A stretch of DNA of 64,000 nt from Flavimaricola marinus (GTDB lineage Bacteria > Pseudomonadota > Alphaproteobacteria > Rhodobacterales > Rhodobacteraceae): positions 62,001 to 126,000 of the forward strand of contig NZ_FXZK01000005.1 of NCBI RefSeq assembly GCF_900184895.1. The letters run 5' to 3'. The notes beneath the pieces are model-generated. The model made no database searches, had not been told where the DNA came from, and saw only the letters and a program-made list of their open reading frames with translations. A program made the translations under genes and the position numbers. Shown one piece after another: positions 35,507 to 45,161 of the stretch (position 1 is the first letter of the stretch; the number at the start of each line of letters is the position of its first letter).

Positions 35507-38500
35507 TTAGGCTACGGCGGAGAAGTCCCAATGCCCGGCCTTTAGGCGGGATCGCAAATCACATTCCGGCATTGGCATGCCAAGGCCGTATCCCTGAAGA
35601 AAGTGACAGCCCATTTGCTTCAGCAATCGCACGTGATCAGCCGTCTCGACGCCTTCCGCAATGATATCAATGCCATGCATCCGGCCAATGTCGATGATGG
35701 ACTTCACAAGGATACCCTGCTTTTCACCTAGCACCAGTGGCCCAATAAGCTGCTGGTCGATCTTCAAGCGATCCGGCTGAAGCTGCAACATGCCGACAAT
35801 TGATGCATGCCCGGTCCCAAAGTCATCGATCTCGATCTCAATTCCCTTGCTTCGGATGGCGGCAATATTAGACGTAATGATCGGGTTCGGCGTATCCAGA
35901 AAAACCGTTTCCAAGAGTTCGAAAGCAATTTGTCCGGGCTTGATATTCAACTCCTCCAGATGTTGGGGCAGCTGAGGGTCCGCGATCCTGCGCGCCGAGA
36001 TATTCACAGATACCCGTGGCACCGGCAGGCCCATAGCCTTCCAGTTCTCTTGATCAGCAATAACCTGGCTCAAGACTTTCTGATCAATCCTGTTCACCAC
36101 GCCCAGCTCTTCTGCGAGGCCCAGAAATTTCGAAGGAAGTTCGATCGTCCCATCGGGACGCCGCCAACGGACAAGTGCCTCTACGCCACTTAGCCGCAAC
36201 GATCCGCTCTCGAACTGCGGTTGATAAACGCAAAAGAATTCATCCCGCTCAAGGCCACCGAGGACCGCGTCGGCCAGCACCCTTTTGGTCTTCAGGGCAA
36301 TGCGCATATCCTCGGAGAAAAACACGCAGCGCCCACGGCCGCTGCTTTTGGCCTCGTAGAGTGCCATATCGGCATTCTCGAACACCTCTTGAGACGACTT
36401 TGATCGCAGCCGACCAAGAGCCACCCCGATCGACGCGCCAATTCGGCAATCTTGACCATTCGCCTGAAAGGGAACATGCAGCTCTGCCACAATCAATTCT
36501 GCGATCTGGACAAGAAGCTCGCGTCGCGGAGCGGTCTCAAAGAACACGACGAATTCGTCTCCCCCGATGCGAGCAACCGTCGCCGTCTTTGGCACGATAC
36601 CGTTCATCACACCCGCGACGTGACGCAACACCGCGTCACCGGTTACATGCCCCAAGGTATCGTTGATCTGTTTGAACCGATCCAGGTCAAGGTGCATGAC
36701 CGCGAATTGATGATCCGGGCCAAACGGCTTGCGCAATTGCTCGTCCAGATAGCGGCGGTTGGGCAGATCGGTCAGCGCATCGTGCAAAGCGTTGTATTCC
36801 ATTTCCGCGCGGGCCCGCTCGAGTTCATCGTTGCGCTCTCGTGCCAAGGCATGGGCCTGACGAAGTTCGTCGGCTGCCTCAACATCGGCCGTCACGTCCC
36901 AACTCACGCCGATAAGAGAACGACGGCCATCCTCATCAAACACATCGGTGGTGCGCGCCCGGATATGCCGAACCGTCCCGTCAGGCCGGATAATGCGGTA
37001 ATCATCGAGAAACTCGATCTCGCCGGCAACGACGTCCCGGGTCTGAGAGAGAACACGTTGCTTATCATCAGGATGAAGCGCTGCCTCCCATTTTTCGATC
37101 GGGATATGGCCGGGTAACAGGTCGTGACCGAAAATCTGCATCATTCGTGCATCCCAGACCATCTGGCGCGTCGAGAGGTCGACGTCCCAGATCCCAACCT
37201 GTGTCGCCTCGATAGCAAGCTCGAGGCGGCGTGACATGCGGTGGATCTTTTCGGTTGAAGCCTTGATCTCCGTGATGTCGGTATCGATCCCGATAATTCG
37301 CGACGCACGCCCCTGATCATCGCGCGAGATGACCCTTCCCCGCGACAGAATCGAAATCCAATGCCCCTGACAGTGCTTCTCGCGATATTCCAGCAATACG
37401 ACGTCGGATTTGCCGTTGGTGGCTGCCTCGATCTGCTCGGCCAGAGCGGCGCGATCGTCAGGGTGAGTTCTCTCAACGAGCGCCTCGTAACTTTCGTCAA
37501 AGGTATCGTCGGGGCCAAAGCCGCGCATTGCCCGCCACGTCTGCGAGACATAGCGCGTCCCGGCGATCTCGTCATTGTCCCACAAGCCAAGCTGGCCGTA
37601 TTCCGCTGCGATGAGCCAGCGTTGTTCGAGATGGGCCATCTGGCGGGTATATTCCTCGGCCGAATGCGACGCGGTAATGTCCGCATCGGTCCCCGCTATC
37701 CTTACGGCAGCGCCGTTTGCGTCCCACTCTACGACGGCCCCTTTGCAAAGAATCGTCATCCAATGGCCATCGACATGTCGTTCGCGATAGATGACGGGAA
37801 CGAAATCAGCCTGACCTTGGTGCAATTTGCGCAGGTAGACCGACAAGGCCGGCCGGTCCTCGGGGTGGATTCGCTCGTTCCAGTCAGCGTAAAAAGTAGC
37901 AACTGGCGCGTCGACTGCGACACCGCGCATGGTGCGCCAGACTTCCGACGCAAGAAACTCGCCAGAGACGAGATCGTCTTCCCAATAGGCGTGCGACAGC
38001 TGCGACAGAATTCGGTGCGCAGAGCTACGGCTTTGGGCGTCAATTCGGTTGATGTTATCCTCTGGGCGGTTCGAAATCGCCGAGCCGGGAAGCGCGCGCA
38101 GCAGGAAGCCATTCGGCATGTCGTTGAGCGCAGTCAACACTGAGATTCTGGCGACCATTCTGAGCCGGGTCAGCGGCACATCGACGAAGCCGCAAGTCAG
38201 ATTATCGACACTAATGTTCGAGAGCGACGTATCTTCATCATCCAAGCGTGATGGAAGGGCCGTTATTGAGCGACCTTGGTGCGCCGCGCAGAACTCGACA
38301 AGTCGCTTGCGCGCTTCGGGTCCGTCGATGAAATCCAAGATAGTCTGGCCAATAGGGGAGATATCGGCAAATCGGCTTTCAAGGCCGGGAGTTGCTTGTC
38401 GGAAGATCAGCTGTTCATCCAGCACAGCCCCGTCGATTGTGAGTGCGTCCAAAATCTGATCGGCGTCACCCTCAAGAGCGACGTATCTTGGTGTCTTCAC

Positions 38501-38524
38501 TCGACTTTCTCCGACGTCATACAT
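35507..38524 (-). CDS. PAS-GGDEF-EAL cyclic-di-GMP signalling protein
   Basis: A 1005-residue cytosolic signalling protein with no membrane helix. A poorly defined N-terminal sensor region of about 150 residues is followed by three PAS/PAC repeats: WNERIHPEDR near 205, ERTHPDDR near 350 and ALHPDDK near 470, each with a PAC end such as DADITA or DTDITE. The GGDEF domain keeps RIGGDEFVVFF. The EAL domain keeps VEALVRW, NISARR, LLETVFLD, IDDFGTGHAS, LKIDQQ, AEGVET and QGYGLGMP. Both catalytic sites look intact, so synthesis and breakdown of c-di-GMP are possible. It lies in the accessory block. Confidence 0.93.
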   Translation of the reverse strand: MYDVGESRVKTPRYVALEGDADQILDALTIDGAVLDEQLIFRQATPGLESRFADISPIGQTILDFIDGPEARKRLVEFCAAHQGRSITALPSRLDDEDTSLSNISVDNLTCGFVDVPLTRLRMVARISVLTALNDMPNGFLLRALPGSAISNRPEDNINRIDAQSRSSAHRILSQLSHAYWEDDLVSGEFLASEVWRTMRGVAVDAPVATFYADWNERIHPEDRPALSVYLRKLHQGQADFVPVIYRERHVDGHWMTILCKGAVVEWDANGAAVRIAGTDADITASHSAEEYTRQMAHLEQRWLIAAEYGQLGLWDNDEIAGTRYVSQTWRAMRGFGPDDTFDESYEALVERTHPDDRAALAEQIEAATNGKSDVVLLEYREKHCQGHWISILSRGRVISRDDQGRASRIIGIDTDITEIKASTEKIHRMSRRLELAIEATQVGIWDVDLSTRQMVWDARMMQIFGHDLLPGHIPIEKWEAALHPDDKQRVLSQTRDVVAGEIEFLDDYRIIRPDGTVRHIRARTTDVFDEDGRRSLIGVSWDVTADVEAADELRQAHALARERNDELERARAEMEYNALHDALTDLPNRRYLDEQLRKPFGPDHQFAVMHLDLDRFKQINDTLGHVTGDAVLRHVAGVMNGIVPKTATVARIGGDEFVVFFETAPRRELLVQIAELIVAELHVPFQANGQDCRIGASIGVALGRLRSKSSQEVFENADMALYEAKSSGRGRCVFFSEDMRIALKTKRVLADAVLGGLERDEFFCVYQPQFESGSLRLSGVEALVRWRRPDGTIELPSKFLGLAEELGVVNRIDQKVLSQVIADQENWKAMGLPVPRVSVNISARRIADPQLPQHLEELNIKPGQIAFELLETVFLDTPNPIITSNIAAIRSKGIEIEIDDFGTGHASIVGMLQLQPDRLKIDQQLIGPLVLGEKQGILVKSIIDIGRMHGIDIIAEGVETADHVRLLKQMGCHFLQGYGLGMPMPECDLRSRLKAGHWDFSAVA

Positions 38525-38577
38525 ATCGCCTTTCGGGCTAAAGGAGAATTCTTAAGATTTCAGCATTATTGCTTAGG

Positions 38578-38602
38578 TTCAAGTTGATCTAGTTTACTTG
38601 AA
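38578..38602. terminator. AT-rich inverted repeat after the 160-residue gene
   Basis: TTCAAGT (38578-38584) and ACTTGAA (38596-38602) form a 7-bp repeat with an 11-base loop, directly after the minus-strand stop at 38603. No T run follows, so this is a weak terminator call. Confidence 0.3.
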
Positions 38603-39085
38603 TCAGCCTTGGCGATGTCTTGATCCCGTTGAACTAGGTCGCGGCGAAGCATGGCTATTGCGAGCTACAGCCGAATTCCGCCCTCGAATAGGGCTCAGCT
38701 CGAGCAGTTCCTGTTTCAACTCCGTCCGCCCGATCTTGCCTCTTCCGGCAACCCAAACAGGAACGCGCTTCTCACGAAGCAGGTCCAGAACTGCGAGGCT
38801 GCGAGCAAGCTGATCAATATTAGCCGCGAGATTACCGACCCTTGCTTGAACTTCGAGGCGACGCAGCTCATCAATACCGCGGATCAACTCGAGCATGTCA
38901 GGGCGTGTCATGGGCCGGTCGCCAGCCGATGCGATATCTTGGCCGATGCTGTGGACGTCTACAGCCGCTCCATGTGCATAAGCCGTGATGGCGATCTCCT
39001 GTTGCTCAAGGCTAACACCATCTCCACCTGCGGCGGCGAATGAAGGACGCGGCTCCACTGATTTGCGATGGCTGCGACGGGGCAT
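38603..39085 (-). CDS. Unknown 160-residue protein downstream of the helicase
   Basis: The ATG at 39085 is well supported by GGGGAGG six bases before it. The protein is soluble, with basic ends (MPRRSHRKS at the start) and a helical middle: PDMLELIRGIDELRRLE, then NLAANIDQLARSLAVLD. VWVAGRGKIGRTELKQELLE follows. I do not recognise the family. It lies 169 bases after the druE stop on the same strand, so it could be an accessory of that system or an unrelated cargo gene. Confidence 0.65.
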   Translation of the reverse strand: MPRRSHRKSVEPRPSFAAAGGDGVSLEQQEIAITAYAHGAAVDVHSIGQDIASAGDRPMTRPDMLELIRGIDELRRLEVQARVGNLAANIDQLARSLAVLDLLREKRVPVWVAGRGKIGRTELKQELLELSPIRGRNSAVARNSHASPRPSSTGSRHRQG

Positions 39086-39254
39086 GTCGCCTCCCCTCTG
39101 ATCACGGCACAACTTAGGCAGTCCCAAAATTGGAGAACCAGCTCTGGCTGGGAAACGAGAGAAGCCCGAAGTGATCGGCAAGACGTGGCAGATTCAGCCT
39201 AGGAAATAGGCCCCGTTGCCACCTCTTGGCACGGCCAACGGCTACGTGCCGGAA

Positions 39255-42200
39255 CTAATGCTTTTCGATGAACAAATTACACTCCTTATGTTGAGACATA
39301 AGGTTATCAATTCCAGACGTGACATCCACTCGCCAACAAGTACCTGTGGTTTCCTGCTCTATTTGAACAACACGATCGTGGAAGTGCTGGCCGCGTGAGG
39401 GCTCCCACGGTCGAAGCGCAATCTCCCCGGAAACGCAGGGCTTAGATACGTTGAGCAATGCGTCACTCTGTAGCTTGCTGTGATCGTCTCCGTTCCGAGG
39501 GTTCCAAGTCAGTTTCAGAGACGCGATTGTGACGCCCGTCTGCCGAAGCGCACGAAGGAACTCACCGAGTTTTTCACGGTTGCGATGTTGTGCGCCGATC
39601 CAGGGGTCTTGGATGGCAAGAGAAACCGTCTGCCCACTCAGCTCCTGAAATACCGACGCAATATTCCTTGACTGCCCGGCCCGAAAACGGTGAACGACCA
39701 GCCGATCGAGAAGCTTTGCAAACTGCTCCGATTTCGGAGCCTTCAAGACGGCTTGAACATGTTTGGCGATCCACAAAGACTGTAAATCGTTCACACCGTG
39801 TCGTCGGAAACAAATGCCGTTCCCGAGGCCGGCCAGCAAGCCTTGCCTTGGCTCAGCGTCAAACAGCTCTTCATTCGTAATGCCGCCGAACAACGTCAAA
39901 CGCGGGGCTTCCATAAGCTTGCTTTGAGGCATCTGGACGATGATAAGCTTGCCGGAGTCTTCAGCTGGCCTAAGCATCTCGGCGATCTGCTTATCTGTTC
40001 CAGTTGGGCTGTCCTGATCGTCTTCAGGAATGACAAGCCACGCACGACGTTCGCCATCATTCTCCAGCCAATCGCGTAGGGCTCGGGCACTTCCCAAGGA
40101 CGCTTCGGGGTCCTCTGCTCCCCAAATCGAAGACCCAACTGCGATCATCTGTTTGTGACCCTTCAAAACAGGTCCGAGAGCAATTCCGAGCGGCGCCATG
40201 CAGGGAACGGCATTCTCTGGCACATGTTTCGGTCGCGCTATCGATCGCGCCACAACTCGCTCAAGCCATGTGCGCGACAGATGCCGGTCCATGCGGTCCC
40301 ACCAAATCTGATTGGAATAGTCATTCAGACAGTGGACGCAGGTCGTTTGACAGTCCTTCTCACAATCGAGCTTGTTGATTGCTTCGAGAAGTAGAAGGCG
40401 AGCAGAAAAGCGACTCTCTTCAACAAGCCTCCGAGCGTAGCCAGCACCTCCAGGCGTGGCGTCTGCCAAAATAACGTCGAAACCACCAGTGGGGGCCAGC
40501 TCAAATGTGGCGCGAAGGTCCCTGGGATCGGTTCCGAGCATATCCGCTGCTGCGAGCCGAATTGCTTCGGCCGCACCACGCAGGACATCTTCTTGCCAGG
40601 CACGTTGATCCACCGATGACGATGGAGGGTCGATCGGGACGGCTATCCGTATCAGCCTGATATCTGTCGAATAAGTGTGAGCGAGATCCGTCGCTCCTTT
40701 CAGTTCTTCGACCGGGCATTGGTCTCCGGTCCGAGGATCGTGATGCTTGGATGCCACCGGCCCGAACCCGAAATAGTTCCGGGCCGCGGGTTCAGCGTGT
40801 TCGCATCTGGGGCAGCGCATGTAGCCTGCCCCGTTCGGACCACGATTAACCACGATCATCTGACCTTCCGGATGATCCGCACTTCCAATCGCCGACGCGA
40901 AAAAAGTGCTCACGTCGCGGACATCAGTCGCGCCCATGAGACTGGATGGTGCCTTTGTAAGCAGACGGGCTTCGTCGACGGCGCGCGGTCGCAATCTGGA
41001 CGAGCCCGGCTCGCCACCAGCACGATCCTTATAGTTCGTCAAAAAGCCAACCGGTTCCACGAAGCGCCGCGGAGCGTCCAGACTACCGTCGCAAGAGGGA
41101 CAAGTCTGAAGAGTTTCTCCTTCTTTGGGAAGGCGCTCGACGTTTCGGCAATGTTTGCAAATCTGGAGACGGCCTTCGTCCATCCAGACGTCGTTCGCGC
41201 TATGCGAACTGCGTCGGGAGATACCGGCGCTGGTCCACACCCTGCCTGCTGCGATCGTCTCCGCCCCAGGCGCAAACTCAGAGATCGCAAGCGACGCGTC
41301 TCGCGCAAGTTCGATATCATCGCTCCCGCGCCCATGGCCACGATCCCGGACGACCTCCAGACTCAACGAGCTCACCGGGAAACTATAGGTCGGTATGATA
41401 CCGAGCCTCGAGAGGCTTTCGGTCAAAAGGCGATTGAGGAAGAGCTGTTTCTCTCGTCCAGCCCGATACACCCGCCCATTGGCCTTTTGTTTTTCATCCT
41501 CGCTTTCCGCAGACGCAGCCTGCTCCTCAGCTTTTTGAGAGCGGTCGTCAATCATTTGCCAACGGCCACAAACATCGTCCAGCCAACGCGACAGGGCCTC
41601 ATCTTTCACATGCCTGATCAGCTCCGCGCCTTGGAGAGCAACACCGTTGGGCAATCCCGTAGCCATGGCTTCCGCCTTTGTCAGCGAACTTTCTCCATCC
41701 TCCGACTGCAACCAGATGGCGAAGTCTTCCAGTAGGCTTTTGTGGGCAGCGCCGTCCAGTCGCTCCCCCAGCACGTCGCGAAGTCTCGGAGAGCCCGAAC
41801 GTGAACTGTTAGCCAAGCGTTGCGCAAACCATCCCGCGAGAACGCAGGACACCTGATGGCGGTGGAAAAAACGCGGGTTCTCGAGGTTTATGTACGGAAC
41901 GTTAGGCAACGCCTTCAGGTAATCGTCAAATCGACGAAAAGATGCCTGGTCGTATCGACTGCCTCTGGCGATCGTGAGCGCAATAGGCGCAACTTGAGCG
42001 CGTCGGCCAGCGCGCCCCGCGCGCTGCTGGTAGTTTGCAATCCCTGGCGGGACATTCCGACAGATAACCGCTTCGAGGTCACCTAAATCGACGCCCATTT
42101 CCATGGTTGTCGTGCAGCTGAGGACATTTACATCGCCAGTTCTGAAATTACCTTCGATTTCGTTCCGAAGCGCAGATCCGATTGCCGCAGTATGCTCACG

Positions 42201-45161
42201 GGAGATCGCGGCCCCCGGTTGGGTGAGCCACCGTCGCACGTAATAACTCCGCGTCACGTTCGCGTCTTCTCCGGGGGCCGGCAGCTTGGACACCGACCCT
42301 TCGCATCTGTTGGCCAGACAGACGCCACCCAAGTCAAAAGAAGCAATCCGGCCGCAAGAGTTGCAACGAAACCGTTCTGAGTGCTCGCCGAGCTTGATCT
42401 TGTCGAGGTCGATGACCATCGCCAAGTTGCCCTTCTTCAACACACCGGTACGTGGTCGAACCATTTCGTTCCAACACGCTTCCGCAACGATATCCGCGTC
42501 TTCTCGCGACAATCCGAGCCGGTCGCACAACACCCAGATCAACCGGGTCTTATCACGCGGCCTCGTCGGCAGGACTCGGCGTATTCGAGAAGCGTTGCTT
42601 TCTTTTCGAAGTTCCCAAGAGATACGCTCCGATCCCAGCCCTCGTCCCCAAACTGCTTCATCACCGAGATCCAGGCGGCCATCCAAATCGGAGATCGCCC
42701 GGCTCTGTCGCATCATCATCAAAGTCAGATGTATCACACCGGAGACGTAGGCGCTCAAATGCGGCTTACCGTCGTCGTCCAGACTTCGGGACACGCGACG
42801 CTCAATCTTGTCCAAGCCATCGTGCTGGACTGAGAGCAGGCCGTACGCTTCGAGCGAATCCCGACCACGTCCACCGAGTGTAATTTCCGCTGTCACAAGG
42901 GCCGTCATCCGGTCCTTCAGCTCCGTTCCAGAGAGCGGGGCCGATTGATCGCCTCTGTCGAAAATCCGAAATCGATGCTTCTTGAGACGTGCACTCACTT
43001 CCGACGAGAGGTTGGTGATCGACAGATCTTCTTCGGAACGAACAGCATCTATGATAGCCCCGCGGACCGACTCGACCCTTGAAATTCGTTCGAGGAACGG
43101 AGCAAAGAAGGCGGCGTCCTGTCGGTTGTCAGAGAAAGCGAGCAGTGAACGACCCTGCATCGGCGCGTCGGAGTCGAGTTTGGGGGGCAGTGCCTCGAGC
43201 AGCGTTTGCGTGGCCATAGCCGAAGTGGACTCGTCACCTGCGTAGATCGTCGTCAGAGGTTCGGCAAAAGCACCCTTCTTCGCCCCACATGCCAAGCAGG
43301 CTTTCACGTATTTCTTTCGGTCGTGGTCGTCATCAACGCACTCGGCGACTTGGAGCGAGATGATCCCCTCTCCCGGATCGTCTTCGATCGAGCCGGTTCG
43401 CGGATCAATGAGGACGAATTCCGTTTCTTGGTCTTCGTCCTCTTCTTCGTCCAAAGCTGCTGGCGCAGTGCCGATCAAACGGAGCACGGTCCGTTCGCCC
43501 TTGTTGTTGCGAGGTGGAAGAGCGGCCATTCGGATCCCATCTTCCCACGCTTCGATGTAAGGTTCCCCACACGTCCTGCATACGAGTAGCGGAAAGGCAG
43601 CTGGGGTGTCGCCGGTGGCGTCTCGCCCCCCTTTTCCTGCAAGCACCCGTCTCCATCTCTCCGGCGCATCCGCGGATAGTTCCACCAATGCTCCCTCGAT
43701 CGTGGTCGCGGCAATATGGTAGCGGGCTGGAAGAAGGGGAAACCCACCCCCTTCTCGTGGCACCGCGAGAACCGCGACATTGACGAGCGCAATCAGTGCT
43801 CGCTCAGCCAGCTCCTGTTCCGCGCCGTCGAATATGATCCCGGCCAACTGTTCGAGCAACATCAAGCCGCTCGCCTTGTTATGGAGCGCTGTGGCAACCT
43901 GACGGACCTCGGTCAGGGTCGAAAGAGCCGTTAACAGCGCGTCGCCGAGATCATCGCCTTCGAGAGGTAAGTAGGCGCCCAGCTCCTCGTTCCAGTTTTC
44001 AATATGAAAGCGCTCTTCTTCAGGGGAAAGGCCGCCTTCTTTACGCAGACGCGCCAACCCTTCGCCGAGCGAAACCCAGTCTTCCGGGGGCAGCGAATTT
44101 GTCGTCAGGTCATTGCGCAAGCGCGGATGGAGTTCGCGCTCACCGGTGATGACCGCAGCGTCGCCAGCTCCGAACGGCTCGTTGAAAAGATCCGAAGCGA
44201 ACTTCGCCAAGTCGTCCTTTCGCTCTGGGTCCAAACTCGCTGACGTCCCGACGCACCTGAGGGTCCCGGTCGACATGCCGATATTGGCTTTCAATTTTCG
44301 AAGTAGAAATGCAACTTCGATCGCTTGGGCCCCGGCGTAGGTGTGCAATTCGTCCAGAACGAGCCAGCGGAGATCGGCGTCTTTCAGTAGCGCTCGATTG
44401 CGAGGCAACAGCAACACATGCTCAAGCATAGCGTAGTTCGTTATAAGAATGTCCGGTGGCGTCTCCAGCATTTCCGAGCGGGAAAGCAGCCATCCGGAAG
44501 GCGCTTTTTGCGCGCCGGGGAAGGCGTCCTCAAAACTGGGCGATGACAGGATTTCGCGCTCGATCTCCGAACGGGTTGCACCGGGAGTGGTCTGCCCCGT
44601 GAAGCGCCCGGGCGTAATCTTAGGATCGTCAAGTTCGTTGAAAAGCAACCGCGCGATACGGAACATCTGGTCGGTGGCCAGCGCGTTCAGGGGGTAAACG
44701 AGGATCGCCTTAATCCCAGGCTTGCCGATACCGTGGCGCATGATGTCGTCGATCAATGGGAACAGAAAGGATTCCGTTTTGCCCGAGCCCGTTCCCGTGG
44801 CGACGATATAGTTTTCATCGCGGCCAATTGCAGCTTGCTGGTGGCGATGCAGCGGCCGTCTCCACAGTTCAGGCGCTTTTGTTAACATTCCTTGCCACTT
44901 CTCGGACAATTGCTTCTCCGCGACCAGCTGTTCGATCGAAGCTCCCTTCTCAAAATCAGGCAGGCTTTCCACGAAAGGACCCCTTATGAGAGTCTCCCCG
45001 TCAATCATCTTGCTGATGGCCTCACCCAGCGCAGGCGCGACGACCGGCGAGACGGCGGCAGCGGCAGTCGTAAAGCTTCGAATTTGCGCCTCGAGCGTTC
45101 TGCGGAATTGGAGTGGGTCCAACTCTGTCGCGCCGATTTCTCCGCCTACATGATCTTTCAC
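39255..45161 (-). CDS. druE: Giant DEAD/DEAH helicase with DUF1998-type C-terminus (DruE-like)
   Basis: A 1968-residue superfamily 2 helicase. RRPLHRHQQAAI at 101-112 and Walker A ATGTGSGKTE at 121-130 are followed by TNYAMLEHVL near 241 and DELH at 270-273, and GTSAS near 305. FSDNRQDAAFF is near 677. The second lobe has MEMGVDLGDLEAV and QQRAGRAGRR. Several cysteine pairs look like zinc ribbons (CRTC 528, CLAC 622, CNSC, CKHC/CPSC, CPRC), and the CVHCLNDYSNQ motif marks the DUF1998/MrfA zinc region. The last 45 residues hold HFHDR and a TSGIDNLM stretch. Size, domains and the overlapping large partner match DruE of Druantia type III. A DISARM DrmA-like helicase is the less likely alternative. 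Confidence 0.82.
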   Translation of the reverse strand: MKDHVGGEIGATELDPLQFRRTLEAQIRSFTTAAAAVSPVVAPALGEAISKMIDGETLIRGPFVESLPDFEKGASIEQLVAEKQLSEKWQGMLTKAPELWRRPLHRHQQAAIGRDENYIVATGTGSGKTESFLFPLIDDIMRHGIGKPGIKAILVYPLNALATDQMFRIARLLFNELDDPKITPGRFTGQTTPGATRSEIEREILSSPSFEDAFPGAQKAPSGWLLSRSEMLETPPDILITNYAMLEHVLLLPRNRALLKDADLRWLVLDELHTYAGAQAIEVAFLLRKLKANIGMSTGTLRCVGTSASLDPERKDDLAKFASDLFNEPFGAGDAAVITGERELHPRLRNDLTTNSLPPEDWVSLGEGLARLRKEGGLSPEEERFHIENWNEELGAYLPLEGDDLGDALLTALSTLTEVRQVATALHNKASGLMLLEQLAGIIFDGAEQELAERALIALVNVAVLAVPREGGGFPLLPARYHIAATTIEGALVELSADAPERWRRVLAGKGGRDATGDTPAAFPLLVCRTCGEPYIEAWEDGIRMAALPPRNNKGERTVLRLIGTAPAALDEEEDEDQETEFVLIDPRTGSIEDDPGEGIISLQVAECVDDDHDRKKYVKACLACGAKKGAFAEPLTTIYAGDESTSAMATQTLLEALPPKLDSDAPMQGRSLLAFSDNRQDAAFFAPFLERISRVESVRGAIIDAVRSEEDLSITNLSSEVSARLKKHRFRIFDRGDQSAPLSGTELKDRMTALVTAEITLGGRGRDSLEAYGLLSVQHDGLDKIERRVSRSLDDDGKPHLSAYVSGVIHLTLMMMRQSRAISDLDGRLDLGDEAVWGRGLGSERISWELRKESNASRIRRVLPTRPRDKTRLIWVLCDRLGLSREDADIVAEACWNEMVRPRTGVLKKGNLAMVIDLDKIKLGEHSERFRCNSCGRIASFDLGGVCLANRCEGSVSKLPAPGEDANVTRSYYVRRWLTQPGAAISREHTAAIGSALRNEIEGNFRTGDVNVLSCTTTMEMGVDLGDLEAVICRNVPPGIANYQQRAGRAGRRAQVAPIALTIARGSRYDQASFRRFDDYLKALPNVPYINLENPRFFHRHQVSCVLAGWFAQRLANSSRSGSPRLRDVLGERLDGAAHKSLLEDFAIWLQSEDGESSLTKAEAMATGLPNGVALQGAELIRHVKDEALSRWLDDVCGRWQMIDDRSQKAEEQAASAESEDEKQKANGRVYRAGREKQLFLNRLLTESLSRLGIIPTYSFPVSSLSLEVVRDRGHGRGSDDIELARDASLAISEFAPGAETIAAGRVWTSAGISRRSSHSANDVWMDEGRLQICKHCRNVERLPKEGETLQTCPSCDGSLDAPRRFVEPVGFLTNYKDRAGGEPGSSRLRPRAVDEARLLTKAPSSLMGATDVRDVSTFFASAIGSADHPEGQMIVVNRGPNGAGYMRCPRCEHAEPAARNYFGFGPVASKHHDPRTGDQCPVEELKGATDLAHTYSTDIRLIRIAVPIDPPSSSVDQRAWQEDVLRGAAEAIRLAAADMLGTDPRDLRATFELAPTGGFDVILADATPGGAGYARRLVEESRFSARLLLLEAINKLDCEKDCQTTCVHCLNDYSNQIWWDRMDRHLSRTWLERVVARSIARPKHVPENAVPCMAPLGIALGPVLKGHKQMIAVGSSIWGAEDPEASLGSARALRDWLENDGERRAWLVIPEDDQDSPTGTDKQIAEMLRPAEDSGKLIIVQMPQSKLMEAPRLTLFGGITNEELFDAEPRQGLLAGLGNGICFRRHGVNDLQSLWIAKHVQAVLKAPKSEQFAKLLDRLVVHRFRAGQSRNIASVFQELSGQTVSLAIQDPWIGAQHRNREKLGEFLRALRQTGVTIASLKLTWNPRNGDDHSKLQSDALLNVSKPCVSGEIALRPWEPSRGQHFHDRVVQIEQETTGTCWRVDVTSGIDNLMSQHKECNLFIEKH

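Noticed and set aside
39255-45161. Calling the large helicase DISARM DrmA
   Set aside because: It is much longer than DrmA, and no DrmB, DrmC or intact methylase lies beside it; one large overlapping partner fits Druantia III better.
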